Below, piece by piece: positions 17,101 to 24,223 of a DNA stretch of 33,884 bases. Every line of letters begins with the position of its first letter. Position 1 is the stretch's first letter. The stretch is taken from positions 1 through 33,884 of the forward strand of contig CAMDTB010000034.1 in NCBI GenBank assembly GCA_945907245.1, read 5' to 3'. The DNA is from Rhizobium sp. Q54 (GTDB lineage: Bacteria > Pseudomonadota > Alphaproteobacteria > SMXS01). The notes under the pieces are model-generated. The model searched no databases, was not told the DNA's origin, and saw only the letters and a program-made list of their open reading frames with translations. The position numbers and the translations under genes are program-made.

Positions 17101-17795
17101 ACGTCGTCAACAGGCAGGATATCGCCAACGCGACGGTCCAGGCGCTCCAGGACGAGAATCCAGACCTTATCGATCCGCAACCAATCGCGCTGTTCATCGA
17201 CGCCAACGGCAACGGCGCCGACGGCAGCAGCGTCACGCTGGACGACAACATGGTCCGCAGCGTGGCCAGCGGCAACGTCGCCCTGAACGCGATCTCGACG
17301 ACCGCGGGCGCGACCCTGCAGGAATCGTCGGGCGCCGGCATCACCATCGATCCGGCCGGCCCGGTGTTCCTGGCGCCGACCGACAGCGATTACGCGGTGC
17401 TCAACTACCAGAGCTTCACCGACGCCGAGGCGCTGTCCGGCACCAATGAGGTCGGCATCTATATCGATGGCTTCAGTGGTGCGACCGGTGTCGACAACAG
17501 CTCGATGAGCGTCAGCGACAATACCGTGACGGCGGCCTCCACCGCCAACCGGGCCGAGAACCATCTGGTGCTCAACACCGGCACGTTCCAGCACCCGAGC
17601 GCGACCGTGGGCAACCTGCAGTCGACCAGCGGGGCGACCATCTCGGCGACCGCCAGCAACGTGACCATCGGCATCGGCAACGGCGACAACATCGCCGCGA
17701 CCAGCAACAACAGCTCGTTTACGGTGCGTGGCAACCAGATCGGCGCCACAGCCATCGGCAACACCGCCGTCGGCAGCATCACCAGCGGCAACTGA
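14121..17795 (+). CDS. Giant acidic beta-repeat protein, putative surface adhesin, 5' truncated
   Basis: About 1224 residues from ATG 14121 (an in-frame ATG at 14013 lies inside tamB). It is very rich in Asp, Asn, Ser, Val, Ile, Ala and Gly and almost free of Cys and Lys. It is built of degenerate modules of roughly 70-100 residues: a N-Y-Q-like strand, a V-F-x-x-G-E-D box, a short acidic strand, an S-V-S-[DG]-N-x-L segment, then A-x-G-N-x-x-N-x-I. Five GED boxes start at 15921, 16134, 16422, 16677 and 16947. This suggests an elongated, perhaps calcium-binding, beta-solenoid. There is no signal peptide, membrane segment or autotransporter barrel; the first residues (A-W-H-S-N-L-V-A-S) are already mid-repeat. 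The end (I-G-A-T-A-I-G-N-T-A) resembles the small protein at 188-874, hinting at the same CsgG-type route. A good terminator follows. Confidence 0.72.
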   Translation: MTRAWHSNLVASAATDIALVSNQHVEDSTVQSTTTGSFVVDAANIGGAGGAVTDSSISLSGNSASALTVGNAVGENVIEVADAVTFAASVGLVSFQLVQDNANGAGLVMSAVVEPSDDDIDIAIVDLTSNALTTTGSRFDIDGNAISAQVYGNLVAGDTNAIRIDAVTVGDNDMGARTGANSSIDVSIGAVEAVVDRNIATDDLPQTTVNSGFSLISDQSFEDSGLNPVIASIRGDGDLIDVNIGSNDPAALVERVDVSASDNGITARVNLNTASNAIEIGQNSNVETLDANITLVNTQTFWDEELFPNGSGQIQVDINGQIDIDVDAGATTITDVNVEANGNAFLGEARISGATNTIAVSTQTQVVTGLIAGADVQSVNIGDGKSTVRSEIGLVNDQDFNGLIFGGSLSTAGVSVELNDNDIDVDIDTDDGSLADSVVEADGNSHRALALGNDATNALSLDAGTIDLSDALIGGGAGNAPLAIISNAQRGSDADDTPAGFAIFAASIDNSDIEVDLNGVDNDIDNVHASVDGNQYVALARVNNGNNVLDVTGGTYEPVAATTPLVQALNIPVTGGEIAAEDLAFGVASYQLNGYDVFAVGEDIELEVSADSLGVQIDSSSFSVSDNTLLFQARSNDNINDASVAFTTNNVSAFVANVQKPGSDGVQAVVIGEDITLRIDGEDATDTTVDVDGNNVSLIGTINRALLNTLSLDGNKLLSGTGTTTPSALIDPAGAGADVSVVSDASVMNVQGEDSVGSGFDETVFVFGEDIDFFVRFEQFDSGSVSIDNNLQLNQGIIHSANNLLGMGASYAYNEATGAVSLAATGNVANISATGSIISQQIVTVDSGVFVQGEDTDLQIDVDDISSTDAVALSVSNNDLLNQAIGGTVLNRMDVLAGVTITGVVATPTPEIGDLSVGNPLVANADFNIVNYQAGETEVFAFGEDSELSIEIESDAVGDSLTVSGNELESRATGFNASNIIVLNAGAASDATANVVNRQDIANATVQALQDENPDLIDPQPIALFIDANGNGADGSSVTLDDNMVRSVASGNVALNAISTTAGATLQESSGAGITIDPAGPVFLAPTDSDYAVLNYQSFTDAEALSGTNEVGIYIDGFSGATGVDNSSMSVSDNTVTAASTANRAENHLVLNTGTFQHPSATVGNLQSTSGATISATASNVTIGIGNGDNIAATSNNSSFTVRGNQIGATAIGNTAVGSITSGN

Positions 17796-17820
17796 TCGCC
17801 GTCACTTCGACACACGGGCA

Positions 17821-17854
17821 AGGGCCGGAACGCACGTTCCGGCCCTTTGCTTTT
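17821..17854 (+). terminator. Rho-independent terminator after the repeat-protein gene
   Basis: A 10-bp GC-rich stem (17821-17830 with 17837-17846) with a CGCACG loop, extendable inward, is followed by TTGCTTTT. It lies 25 bp past the repeat-protein stop and before the ribosome-binding site of the next gene. Confidence 0.8.
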
Positions 17855-17890
17855 GCGCTATACTGCGGACGCCGTTAACGGGGGAGCCGC

Positions 17891-18970
17891 ATGCTGATAT
17901 TCCGCCAGCTGTTCGATCCGCAATCGTCCACCTATACCTATCTGCTGGCCGATCCGCGCAGCCGCGACGCGGTGCTGATCGACCCGGTGTTCGAGCAGGT
18001 CCGGCGCGAGGTGGCGCTGATCGAGGAGCTGGGCCTGGACCTGAAGCTGACCATCGAGACTCACATACACGCCGACCACGTCACCGGCGCGTGGCTGCTG
18101 CGCCACCGGCTTGGCAGCCGGATCGCGGTGTCCGCCCGCTCGGGCGCGGCGGGCGCCGATATCTATTTCAACGACGGCGACCGGCTGGACTTCGGCAACC
18201 GGCATCTGACGGCAATCGCCACGCCGGGCCACACCAGCGGCTGCTCCACCTTCGTCCTCGACGACAGTACCATGGCGTTCACCGGCGACTGCGTGCTGAT
18301 CCGCGGCTGCGGCCGCACCGACTTCCAGCAGGGCGACCCGTCGGCGATGTACCGCTCGGTGCACGACCGCATCTTCCGCCTGCCCGACGAGTGCCTGCTG
18401 TATCCGGCCCATGACTACAAGGGCTCGACGGTCACCAGCGTGGCCGAGGAGAAGCTGTTCAATCCGCGCCTGGGTGAAGACATCGGCGAAGGTGACTTCA
18501 CCGGCTACATGCGCAATCTGGGGCTGCCGCACCCCAACAAGATCGACATCGCCGTGCCGGCCAACCTGCGCTGCGGCGAGCCGGAGGCGGCGGCCGCCGC
18601 CGATCCCAGCATCGCCGAGCCGGACTGGGCCCCGCTCACCTACACCTATGCGGGACTGTGGGAGATGCAGCCGGAATGGCTCGAGGAGCATCTCGCCCAG
18701 GTGCAGATCGTCGACGTGCGCGAGCCCAGCGAGTTCAACGGCATCCTGGGCCATGTGCAAGGCGCGGTGCTGATGCCGCTGGGCGAGTTGAAGCAGCGGG
18801 CCTCGTCCCTCGACAAGGCGCGGCCCGTGGTCACCGTCTGCCGCTCCGGCGCTCGGTCGGCCCAGGCGGCGGTGATGCTCGACAAGGAAGGCTTCGGCAA
18901 GGTCGCCAACCTGGCCGGCGGCATGCTGCGCTGGCGCTCCCAGCGCCTGCCGGTTGAGGGGATGGAGTAG
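17891..18970 (+). CDS. Persulfide dioxygenase (ETHE1-like) fused to a rhodanese domain
   Basis: This 359-residue fusion has two domains. Residues 1-240 are a metallo-beta-lactamase fold of the ETHE1 type with H-I-H-A-D-H (58-63), G-H-T-S-G-C (113-118), T-G-D-C (131-134) and Y-P-A-H-D-Y (171-176). His58, His114 and Asp133 match the mononuclear iron ligands. Residues about 262-356 are a rhodanese with active-site Cys317 in C-R-S-G-A-R-S. ETHE1 enzymes oxidise glutathione persulfide to sulfite with O2; the rhodanese moves sulfane sulfur between glutathione persulfide and thiosulfate. The product should detoxify sulfide in the cytoplasm. GGGGAG precedes the ATG by 4-9 bases. It stands alone after a terminator and ends 13 bp from a convergent SDR gene. 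Confidence 0.92.
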   Translation: MLIFRQLFDPQSSTYTYLLADPRSRDAVLIDPVFEQVRREVALIEELGLDLKLTIETHIHADHVTGAWLLRHRLGSRIAVSARSGAAGADIYFNDGDRLDFGNRHLTAIATPGHTSGCSTFVLDDSTMAFTGDCVLIRGCGRTDFQQGDPSAMYRSVHDRIFRLPDECLLYPAHDYKGSTVTSVAEEKLFNPRLGEDIGEGDFTGYMRNLGLPHPNKIDIAVPANLRCGEPEAAAAADPSIAEPDWAPLTYTYAGLWEMQPEWLEEHLAQVQIVDVREPSEFNGILGHVQGAVLMPLGELKQRASSLDKARPVVTVCRSGARSAQAAVMLDKEGFGKVANLAGGMLRWRSQRLPVEGME

Positions 18971-18983
18971 CGCGGCGTCGCCG

Positions 18984-19808
18984 CTACCCGCGCTTGCCCG
19001 CTTCCCGCAGGATCGTCGGTTCCTGCTGGTGGAACGCACCATTGCCGACCGCGGTCGTCGCGCCGGCGTCTACCGCCAGCGTCTGACCGGTCACGTAGCG
19101 CGCCTCGTCGCTGGCCAGGTACAGCAGCGCGTTGGCGATATCGATCGGGAACGCGGCGATGCCCAGCGGCGAGGACGCCTTGAACGCGGCGGCGGTCTTT
19201 TCCTCGTCGTTGACATCGCCGGTCACCGCGCTCGCCGTCATCGGCGTCACCGTGCCGGCCGGCGCGACCGCGTTCACCCTTATGCCTGACGCGGCCAGCT
19301 CCGACGCGGCCGACTTGGTCAGGCCGACGACCGCGTGCTTTGCGGCCGTGTAGGCGTGCGGACCCAGCCCGCCCAGAATGCCCGCCGTGCTGGACAGCGA
19401 CAGGATCACGCCGCTGCGGCGCGGCTGCATGACCCGCGCCGCATGCTTCATGCCCAGGAACACGCCGCGCAGCAGGATGGCGATGGTGGTATCCCACGCC
19501 TCGACCGAGGTCTTGGCGATGGGGCCGATGGCGCCGACGATGCCGGCATTGTTGACCATGATGTCGAGTTGGCCGAACTCGGCCACGGCGAGGTCGACGG
19601 CCGCCGCGATATCGACCTCGCGGGTGACGTCGCAGCGGACGAAGCGCGCCCGGTCGCCGAACTCGGCGGCGGCGGCGACGCCGGCTTCGGCCTGCAGGTC
19701 GGCTATCACGACCGATGCGCCTTCCTCGACAAACCGCCGCGCCGTGCCCAGCCCGATTCCGCTCGCCGCGCCGGTGATGACGGCGACCTTGCCCTGAAGC
19801 CTTGCCAT
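18984..19808 (-). CDS. Short-chain dehydrogenase/reductase (SDR), classical type
   Basis: A 274-residue NAD(P)-dependent oxidoreductase. It shows the Rossmann T-G-A-A-S-G-I-G (12-19), D-V-T (60-62), N-N-A-G (86-89), catalytic Ser139/140, Tyr153 in Y-T-A-A-K with Lys157, and the late Y-V-T-G-Q-T-L-A-V-D-A-G strand. Asp37 after beta-2 suggests NAD(H) preference. GGGAGGG lies 5-11 bases before the ATG. The C-terminal tail of about 20 residues beyond the usual end is a modest extension. The substrate is unknown; SDRs of this group often act on hydroxy-acyl, steroid or cyclic alcohol substrates. Confidence 0.88.
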   Translation of the reverse strand: MARLQGKVAVITGAASGIGLGTARRFVEEGASVVIADLQAEAGVAAAAEFGDRARFVRCDVTREVDIAAAVDLAVAEFGQLDIMVNNAGIVGAIGPIAKTSVEAWDTTIAILLRGVFLGMKHAARVMQPRRSGVILSLSSTAGILGGLGPHAYTAAKHAVVGLTKSAASELAASGIRVNAVAPAGTVTPMTASAVTGDVNDEEKTAAAFKASSPLGIAAFPIDIANALLYLASDEARYVTGQTLAVDAGATTAVGNGAFHQQEPTILREAGKRG

Positions 19809-19891
19809 GAATCCCTCCCGTATTTGATTGGCTGCGCGATCCTAGATCGGCGGTGGGAATCGACGAAGGGGTTTTTCAGGGCGCTTTGTCG

Positions 19892-20728
19892 CTAGGCCAA
19901 CCAGGCGGTCAGATCGCGCCCGGCCAGTCCCGACAGCCGGCCGACGTCTTCGGCGTAGTAGTCCGCCAGCTTGCGGCGCTCCGTCTCGCCCAGCGGCGGA
20001 TAGGACAACTGGCCGGAGACCAGCCGCAGCAGCGCCCTGCCGGCGGCGGTGGCGCCGACGGCGTCCGAGATCGCGCGGCGCACCCGCTCGGTCCGCACCA
20101 GCGGCTTGAACAGCCGCTTGTAGACATGCGGGATACCGGTTGCCTTCCTGGCGTTGGCTCGTTCCGCAACCGCGCTGGCGTCGAACACGTGTGGCGCGCC
20201 CAGGAACGCGCTGATTTCGCCCAGCAACTCGGCCGGCCGGGCCTTGATGTCGTCGTACAGCGCCACATGCAACTGCTCGCGCGGATAGAGCGCGAGGAAG
20301 CGGGACAGCTGCCGGTGGTACAGTCCGTTCTCGAGGATCTCCCGCGACAGCGGGTTTGCCGGATCGAGATGGGCGGCGACGTCACGGGTCACCTTGGCCC
20401 GGTCGAGACGCATGCAATAGCCGGAATAGGCGCGGTCGACGGGATTGCGCAGGATGGCAACCAGCCTCGCGTCGGGCGCCGCGTCGTGGATACGTGCGGC
20501 TGCCAGCGGGTTGATCATGTAGGAGTTGGAGCGCTCGCCCCGCAGCTGGCCGGGCCGCGCCGCCGCGAAGTGCGCGGCGTACCAATCCGGCGTCTCGCGC
20601 CCGAAATAGGTGCTGAAATAGTGCACCTCGGTGTCCGCGAGGAAGCAGGCGGGATTCCGGCTCAAGCCGTCGGCCAGCCATCTGGTGCCGGATTTGGCGG
20701 CGCCGATGATCATGAAGTCCGGTGTCAT
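19892..20728 (-). CDS. Sulfotransferase family protein
   Basis: A 278-residue PAPS-dependent sulfotransferase of the Sulfotransfer_1 type. The start M-T-P-D-F-M-I-I-G is the family's usual first strand, so ATG 20728 is chosen although the frame stays open upstream. The 5'-phosphosulfate loop G-A-A-K-S-G-T-R-W-L (residues 9-18) and the 3'-phosphate motif L-R-N-P-V-D-R-A-Y-S-G-Y (93-104) are intact, as is a G-E-R-S-N-S-Y segment near 64-70. Related bacterial enzymes sulfate polysaccharides, lipids or small molecules. No glycan or PAPS-synthesis gene is adjacent, so the acceptor is unknown. It resembles heparan-sulfate-type enzymes in layout. Confidence 0.87.
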   Translation of the reverse strand: MTPDFMIIGAAKSGTRWLADGLSRNPACFLADTEVHYFSTYFGRETPDWYAAHFAAARPGQLRGERSNSYMINPLAAARIHDAAPDARLVAILRNPVDRAYSGYCMRLDRAKVTRDVAAHLDPANPLSREILENGLYHRQLSRFLALYPREQLHVALYDDIKARPAELLGEISAFLGAPHVFDASAVAERANARKATGIPHVYKRLFKPLVRTERVRRAISDAVGATAAGRALLRLVSGQLSYPPLGETERRKLADYYAEDVGRLSGLAGRDLTAWLA

Positions 20729-20897
20729 GCCTGGTGGAGTCCCCCTTCGCGCCCGCAGTCTATCCCGGCGGGAATCGGGCGTCAAAACAGCGTGCGAGGC
20801 GTCCGCCGTGCGAGGTTCCCCCACAGCCGTGCAAATATACCGCTGGATTTTCAGGCGTGCTCCGCACAAACAGGCCGGGCGATGTCCGGAGACCCCG

Positions 20898-21716
20898 ATG
20901 ACCCTGAAGACGGCTGAAGATTTCCTGGGCCTGAAGCCCACCCACAATCCGCACCGCTGGATCCTGCCGATCGTCGATGCGGTGTCGACGCCCGGGCATT
21001 TCCTGTTCGGCGGCTGCGGCCTGGGCGCGGCGGTTTCGGCCATGGAGCAAACCTGCGGCCGCCCGGCCGTCTGGGCGACGGCACAGTATCTGTCCTATGC
21101 CCGCCCGCCCAGCATCATGGACCTGGATGTCATCGTGCCGGTCTCCGGCAAGAGCAACACCCAGGCGCGCGTGGTCGCGCATGTGGGCGACACCGAGATT
21201 CTCACCGTCAACGCGGCGCTGGGCGCCCGCGCCATGGAACTCAGCGGCCAGTGGGTGACGCCGCCCGACGTGGCGCGGCCGAACGACTGCGATCCGGTGC
21301 CGCGCTGGTCGAAGCGGGAGGGCTTCATCGACAGCCGGGTGGAGCTGCGGGTCGCCCATGGTCGCTGGGGCATGCATGACGACGGCACGCCCGGCGACGG
21401 GCGCTCGGTGCTGTGGGCGCGGATTCCCGAAGGCGTCGAGATGACCGCGCCGATGCTGGCGGTCATCGCCGACTGGATGCCGTCGGGCCTCAGCGGCGCG
21501 CTGGGCCGCCGCGCCGGCGGCAACAGCCTCGACAACACCATCCGCATCCACCAGCTCAGGCCGACCGAATGGGTGATGTGCGACATCCAGGTCCACGCCG
21601 TCCATGCTGGTCACGGCCATGGCCGCATGCATCTGTGGAGCGAGGACGGCACCCTGCTCGCGACCGCCAGCCAGTCCGTCATCGTCCGGATTCACAAAGA
21701 AACGCCAACGGGATAA
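20898..21716 (+). CDS. Double-hotdog acyl-CoA thioesterase family protein
   Basis: This 272-residue protein fits the TesB-like/4HBT_3 double-hotdog acyl-CoA thioesterase group. Two hotdog halves are visible: an early one (G-G-C-G-L-G-A-A-V-S-A-M-E, then A-Q-Y-L-S-Y-A-R-P) and a later one (A-D-W-M-P-S-G-L, then D-N-T-I-R-I-H). The end, H-L-W-S-E-D-G-T-L-L-A-T-A-S-Q-S, is the classic last strand of TesB-type enzymes. GGAGA at 20888-20892 sets the ATG at 20898. The family hydrolyses acyl-CoA to free acid and CoA, which fits the many CoA ligases downstream. It is divergent from the sulfotransferase and upstream of a TonB-dependent receptor. Confidence 0.83.
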   Translation: MTLKTAEDFLGLKPTHNPHRWILPIVDAVSTPGHFLFGGCGLGAAVSAMEQTCGRPAVWATAQYLSYARPPSIMDLDVIVPVSGKSNTQARVVAHVGDTEILTVNAALGARAMELSGQWVTPPDVARPNDCDPVPRWSKREGFIDSRVELRVAHGRWGMHDDGTPGDGRSVLWARIPEGVEMTAPMLAVIADWMPSGLSGALGRRAGGNSLDNTIRIHQLRPTEWVMCDIQVHAVHAGHGHGRMHLWSEDGTLLATASQSVIVRIHKETPTG

Positions 21717-21735
21717 ATCATCCGGTCCGGTAAAG

Positions 21736-21766
21736 ACCTGTTGTCTGCGGACAGGTGTCAGTTTTA
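21736..21766 (+). terminator. Weak hairpin after the thioesterase gene or operator of the receptor gene
   Basis: ACCTGT at 21736-21741 and ACAGGT at 21751-21756 form an inverted repeat followed by GTCAGTTTT. The stem is short. It could be a weak terminator of the thioesterase gene or a regulator site for the receptor 90 bp downstream. Confidence 0.3.
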
Positions 21767-21853
21767 ACATGGACTGGTTCCGATGGGCGGGGGTGTGCGT
21801 CGGGCCGGTCGTTTCAGTTAGTTCATTCTGCATCCGACACGGAGGCCAATGCC

Positions 21854-24196
21854 ATGGTGACGAATGCGGCCGCATCGCGGTCGACCGTCGCCCTAATGTG
21901 CCTGCTGACGACAGGCATCTGGTTTGAAGCAAAGACAGCGGCCGCCGAGCCCGTTGCCGGAGCTTCGCGCCCAGAATACCAGAAGGTGGATCAGGTGGTT
22001 ACCACCGCCCGCCGACGGGAGGAATCTGTCCAGGACGTGCCGGGCACCATCTCGGTGCTGCCCGAGGCGCTGATGCACAGGCTCGGCGTCGAAAGTCTGG
22101 CTGACCTGTCGGTCATCGCGCCCAACCTGCTGGTCGCGCCCGACAACGTGTCGTCCCGCGCGTCGCGCATCACGCTGCGCTCGCAGGTCCAGAACGACAC
22201 GCTGATCACCGTCGATCCGGCGGTAGGCTTGTACCTCGACGGCGTCTATGTGGCGCGCAGCGCCGCCTCGCTGTTCGACCTGGTGGATGTGGAGCGTGTC
22301 GAGGTGCTCAACGGTCCGCAAGGGACGCTGTACGGCCGCAACACCACGGGCGGCGCCATTACCGTCACCGCCAACAAGCCGACCCGGGAATTCGAAGGCC
22401 GGGTCAGTGCCGGCATCGGCCTGTACACCGACAAGCCGGGCAGCGGCAACGGCGTCAACCACGACGTGTCCGCCGTGGTCAACGTCCCGCTGTCCGACAA
22501 GCTGGCGGCGCGGTTCGTCGCGCAGAGCTCCGGCCTCGCCGGCTACAGCGACAACACCTTCCTCGGCCGCGACCTGGACGACGACCGTACCCTGTCGTGG
22601 CGGGCCAGCATCGCCTGGCAGGTCAGCGACGACGTGGACGTGCTGCTGATCCATGACGGCATGCGCTCGCGCGGCCACGAGCGGCTCACCCAGGTGGCCG
22701 AGATCGTTCCCGCCGGGCTCGACCCCAATTGCAGCCTGGCCGATCCCAACCCGGTCAACGCGTCGGCCTGCGCCATCAACCTGTTCCTCACCGGCGGGCA
22801 GTGGGGCGCGGCGGCGCTCGACGGCGATCCCCGCCGCAACGAGCAGAACCCGCTGCTGCTCACCGGCGAGCCGGGGCGGCTGGCGGCCGACGTGCAGGGC
22901 GTGGCGCTGATCACCACCGCCCGTCTCGACGGCGTCGTGCTGAAAAACATATCGGCCTGGCGGCATTTGGAGCAGTACAGCTCGTTCGATTTCGATGGCA
23001 CCGCATTCGACATCGGCGAGGCGGTGCAGACCGACAGCCAGCACCAGCTGTCCACCGAGTTCCAGCTGATCGGCGACAATCCCGGCGCCGCCCTGGAATG
23101 GCTGGTCGGCGCCATCTACCTGGACGAGGCCGGCCGCACCGACAACACGGCACGGGCGCTGTCGTTCCTCAACCCGACCAATCCGTTCACCGCCACCGGC
23201 CGCGGCGTCAACAGCACGGCGGGCGTCTATGGCCATGCGGTCTGGGCGCTGGACGAGGTGTTCTCGCTGGTCGGCGGCGCGCGCTTCACCTGGGAGCGCA
23301 AGCGGCTGACCGCCGACAGCCGCGACGCGCTGGTCGGCTGCCTGGTGCCGCCCGAGCTGAACGAGGACCTGGCGACCGGCGGCTGCCGCGGCGAGTTCGG
23401 CAAGAACTTCACCCGGCTCACCTGGGAGGCGGGTGTCAACGCCCAGGTCGCCGAACATGCGCTGCTGTTCGCCAAGGTCGCGACCGGCTTCAAGAGCGGC
23501 GGCTTCAACCTGCGCGCCAAGTCGGACATCTCGTTCGAGCCGTTCAAGCCCGAACGCGTGCTAAGTGTCGAGAGCGGCGTGAAGTCGTCATTCCTCGACG
23601 GCAGGGCGCTGGCCAACCTGACCCTTTTCTATGCCGACTACACCAACATCCAGCGCACCGACTTCACCATCGAGGGCGGCAACATCACCACCTTCATCAC
23701 CAATGCCGCCAAGGCCAATGTGTGGGGCGGCGAGCTGGAACTGGACGTGGCCGCGCATGACAGCCTGCGGCTGCGCGGCACCCTCGGTGTGTCCATCGCC
23801 CGCTACCGCACGTTCGATTTCGGCGGCGAGGACTTCTCCGACAAGCGGTTCCCGCTGGCGCCCGATTTCTCGGCCGGCATCGCCGCCATCTACACCCTGC
23901 CGATCGACTGGTTCGGCGCCGACTGGACGCTGACCGGCGATTTCACCTGGCGGTCCAAAACCTACGAGGACGTGGCCAATACCGAAAGCCTCGCCCAGGG
24001 GTCGTTCGGCCTGCTCGACCTGCGTCTCGACGTCGAGCTGCGCGACAGCCCGGTCAGGGTCAGCGTGTTCTGCAGGAACGCCACCAACAAGCTCTACAGC
24101 ACCACCGGCACCACCTTCCTCGACCAGCTCGGCTGGGCGTTCAGCCAGTATGGCGAACCGCGCCGCATCGGCATGCAGGTGGACGTGGACTGGTAG
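21854..24196 (+). CDS. TonB-dependent outer-membrane receptor
   Basis: A 780-residue receptor with signal peptide (likely cut after T-A-A-A, near residue 31). ATG 21854 is set by GGAGG at 21841-21845. The N-terminal region V-D-Q-V-V-T-T-A-R-R-R-E-E-S serves as TonB-box/plug start, followed by Q-D-V-P-G-T-I-S-V and the plug motifs V-E-R-V-E-V-L-N-G-P-Q-G-T-L-Y-G-R-N-T-T-G-G-A-I. The rest is a 22-strand barrel with F-K-S-G-G-F-N near residue 550 and a C-terminal M-Q-V-D-V-D-W ending in an aromatic. This subfamily in sphingomonads and caulobacters imports diverse organic substrates as well as iron complexes. With acyl-CoA ligases next door, uptake of a carboxylic compound is possible. It converges with the ligase gene 27 bp away. 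Confidence 0.92.
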   Translation: MVTNAAASRSTVALMCLLTTGIWFEAKTAAAEPVAGASRPEYQKVDQVVTTARRREESVQDVPGTISVLPEALMHRLGVESLADLSVIAPNLLVAPDNVSSRASRITLRSQVQNDTLITVDPAVGLYLDGVYVARSAASLFDLVDVERVEVLNGPQGTLYGRNTTGGAITVTANKPTREFEGRVSAGIGLYTDKPGSGNGVNHDVSAVVNVPLSDKLAARFVAQSSGLAGYSDNTFLGRDLDDDRTLSWRASIAWQVSDDVDVLLIHDGMRSRGHERLTQVAEIVPAGLDPNCSLADPNPVNASACAINLFLTGGQWGAAALDGDPRRNEQNPLLLTGEPGRLAADVQGVALITTARLDGVVLKNISAWRHLEQYSSFDFDGTAFDIGEAVQTDSQHQLSTEFQLIGDNPGAALEWLVGAIYLDEAGRTDNTARALSFLNPTNPFTATGRGVNSTAGVYGHAVWALDEVFSLVGGARFTWERKRLTADSRDALVGCLVPPELNEDLATGGCRGEFGKNFTRLTWEAGVNAQVAEHALLFAKVATGFKSGGFNLRAKSDISFEPFKPERVLSVESGVKSSFLDGRALANLTLFYADYTNIQRTDFTIEGGNITTFITNAAKANVWGGELELDVAAHDSLRLRGTLGVSIARYRTFDFGGEDFSDKRFPLAPDFSAGIAAIYTLPIDWFGADWTLTGDFTWRSKTYEDVANTESLAQGSFGLLDLRLDVELRDSPVRVSVFCRNATNKLYSTTGTTFLDQLGWAFSQYGEPRRIGMQVDVDW

Positions 24197-24223
24197 GCGC
24201 CGGCGCGCTTCCGGGGCGGTCCC

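Noticed and set aside
13947-17594. 1215-residue minus-strand open frame
   Set aside because: It is the antisense of the repeat-protein gene. Its long opening follows from GC-rich codon structure, its product (V/D/R/G-rich, no domains) resembles no family, and the plus frame has clear repeat periodicity and a terminator.
14121-17795. CRISPR-like or DNA tandem repeat in the repeat-protein gene
   Set aside because: The periodicity is at protein level and degenerate; no identical DNA repeats with unique spacers are seen.
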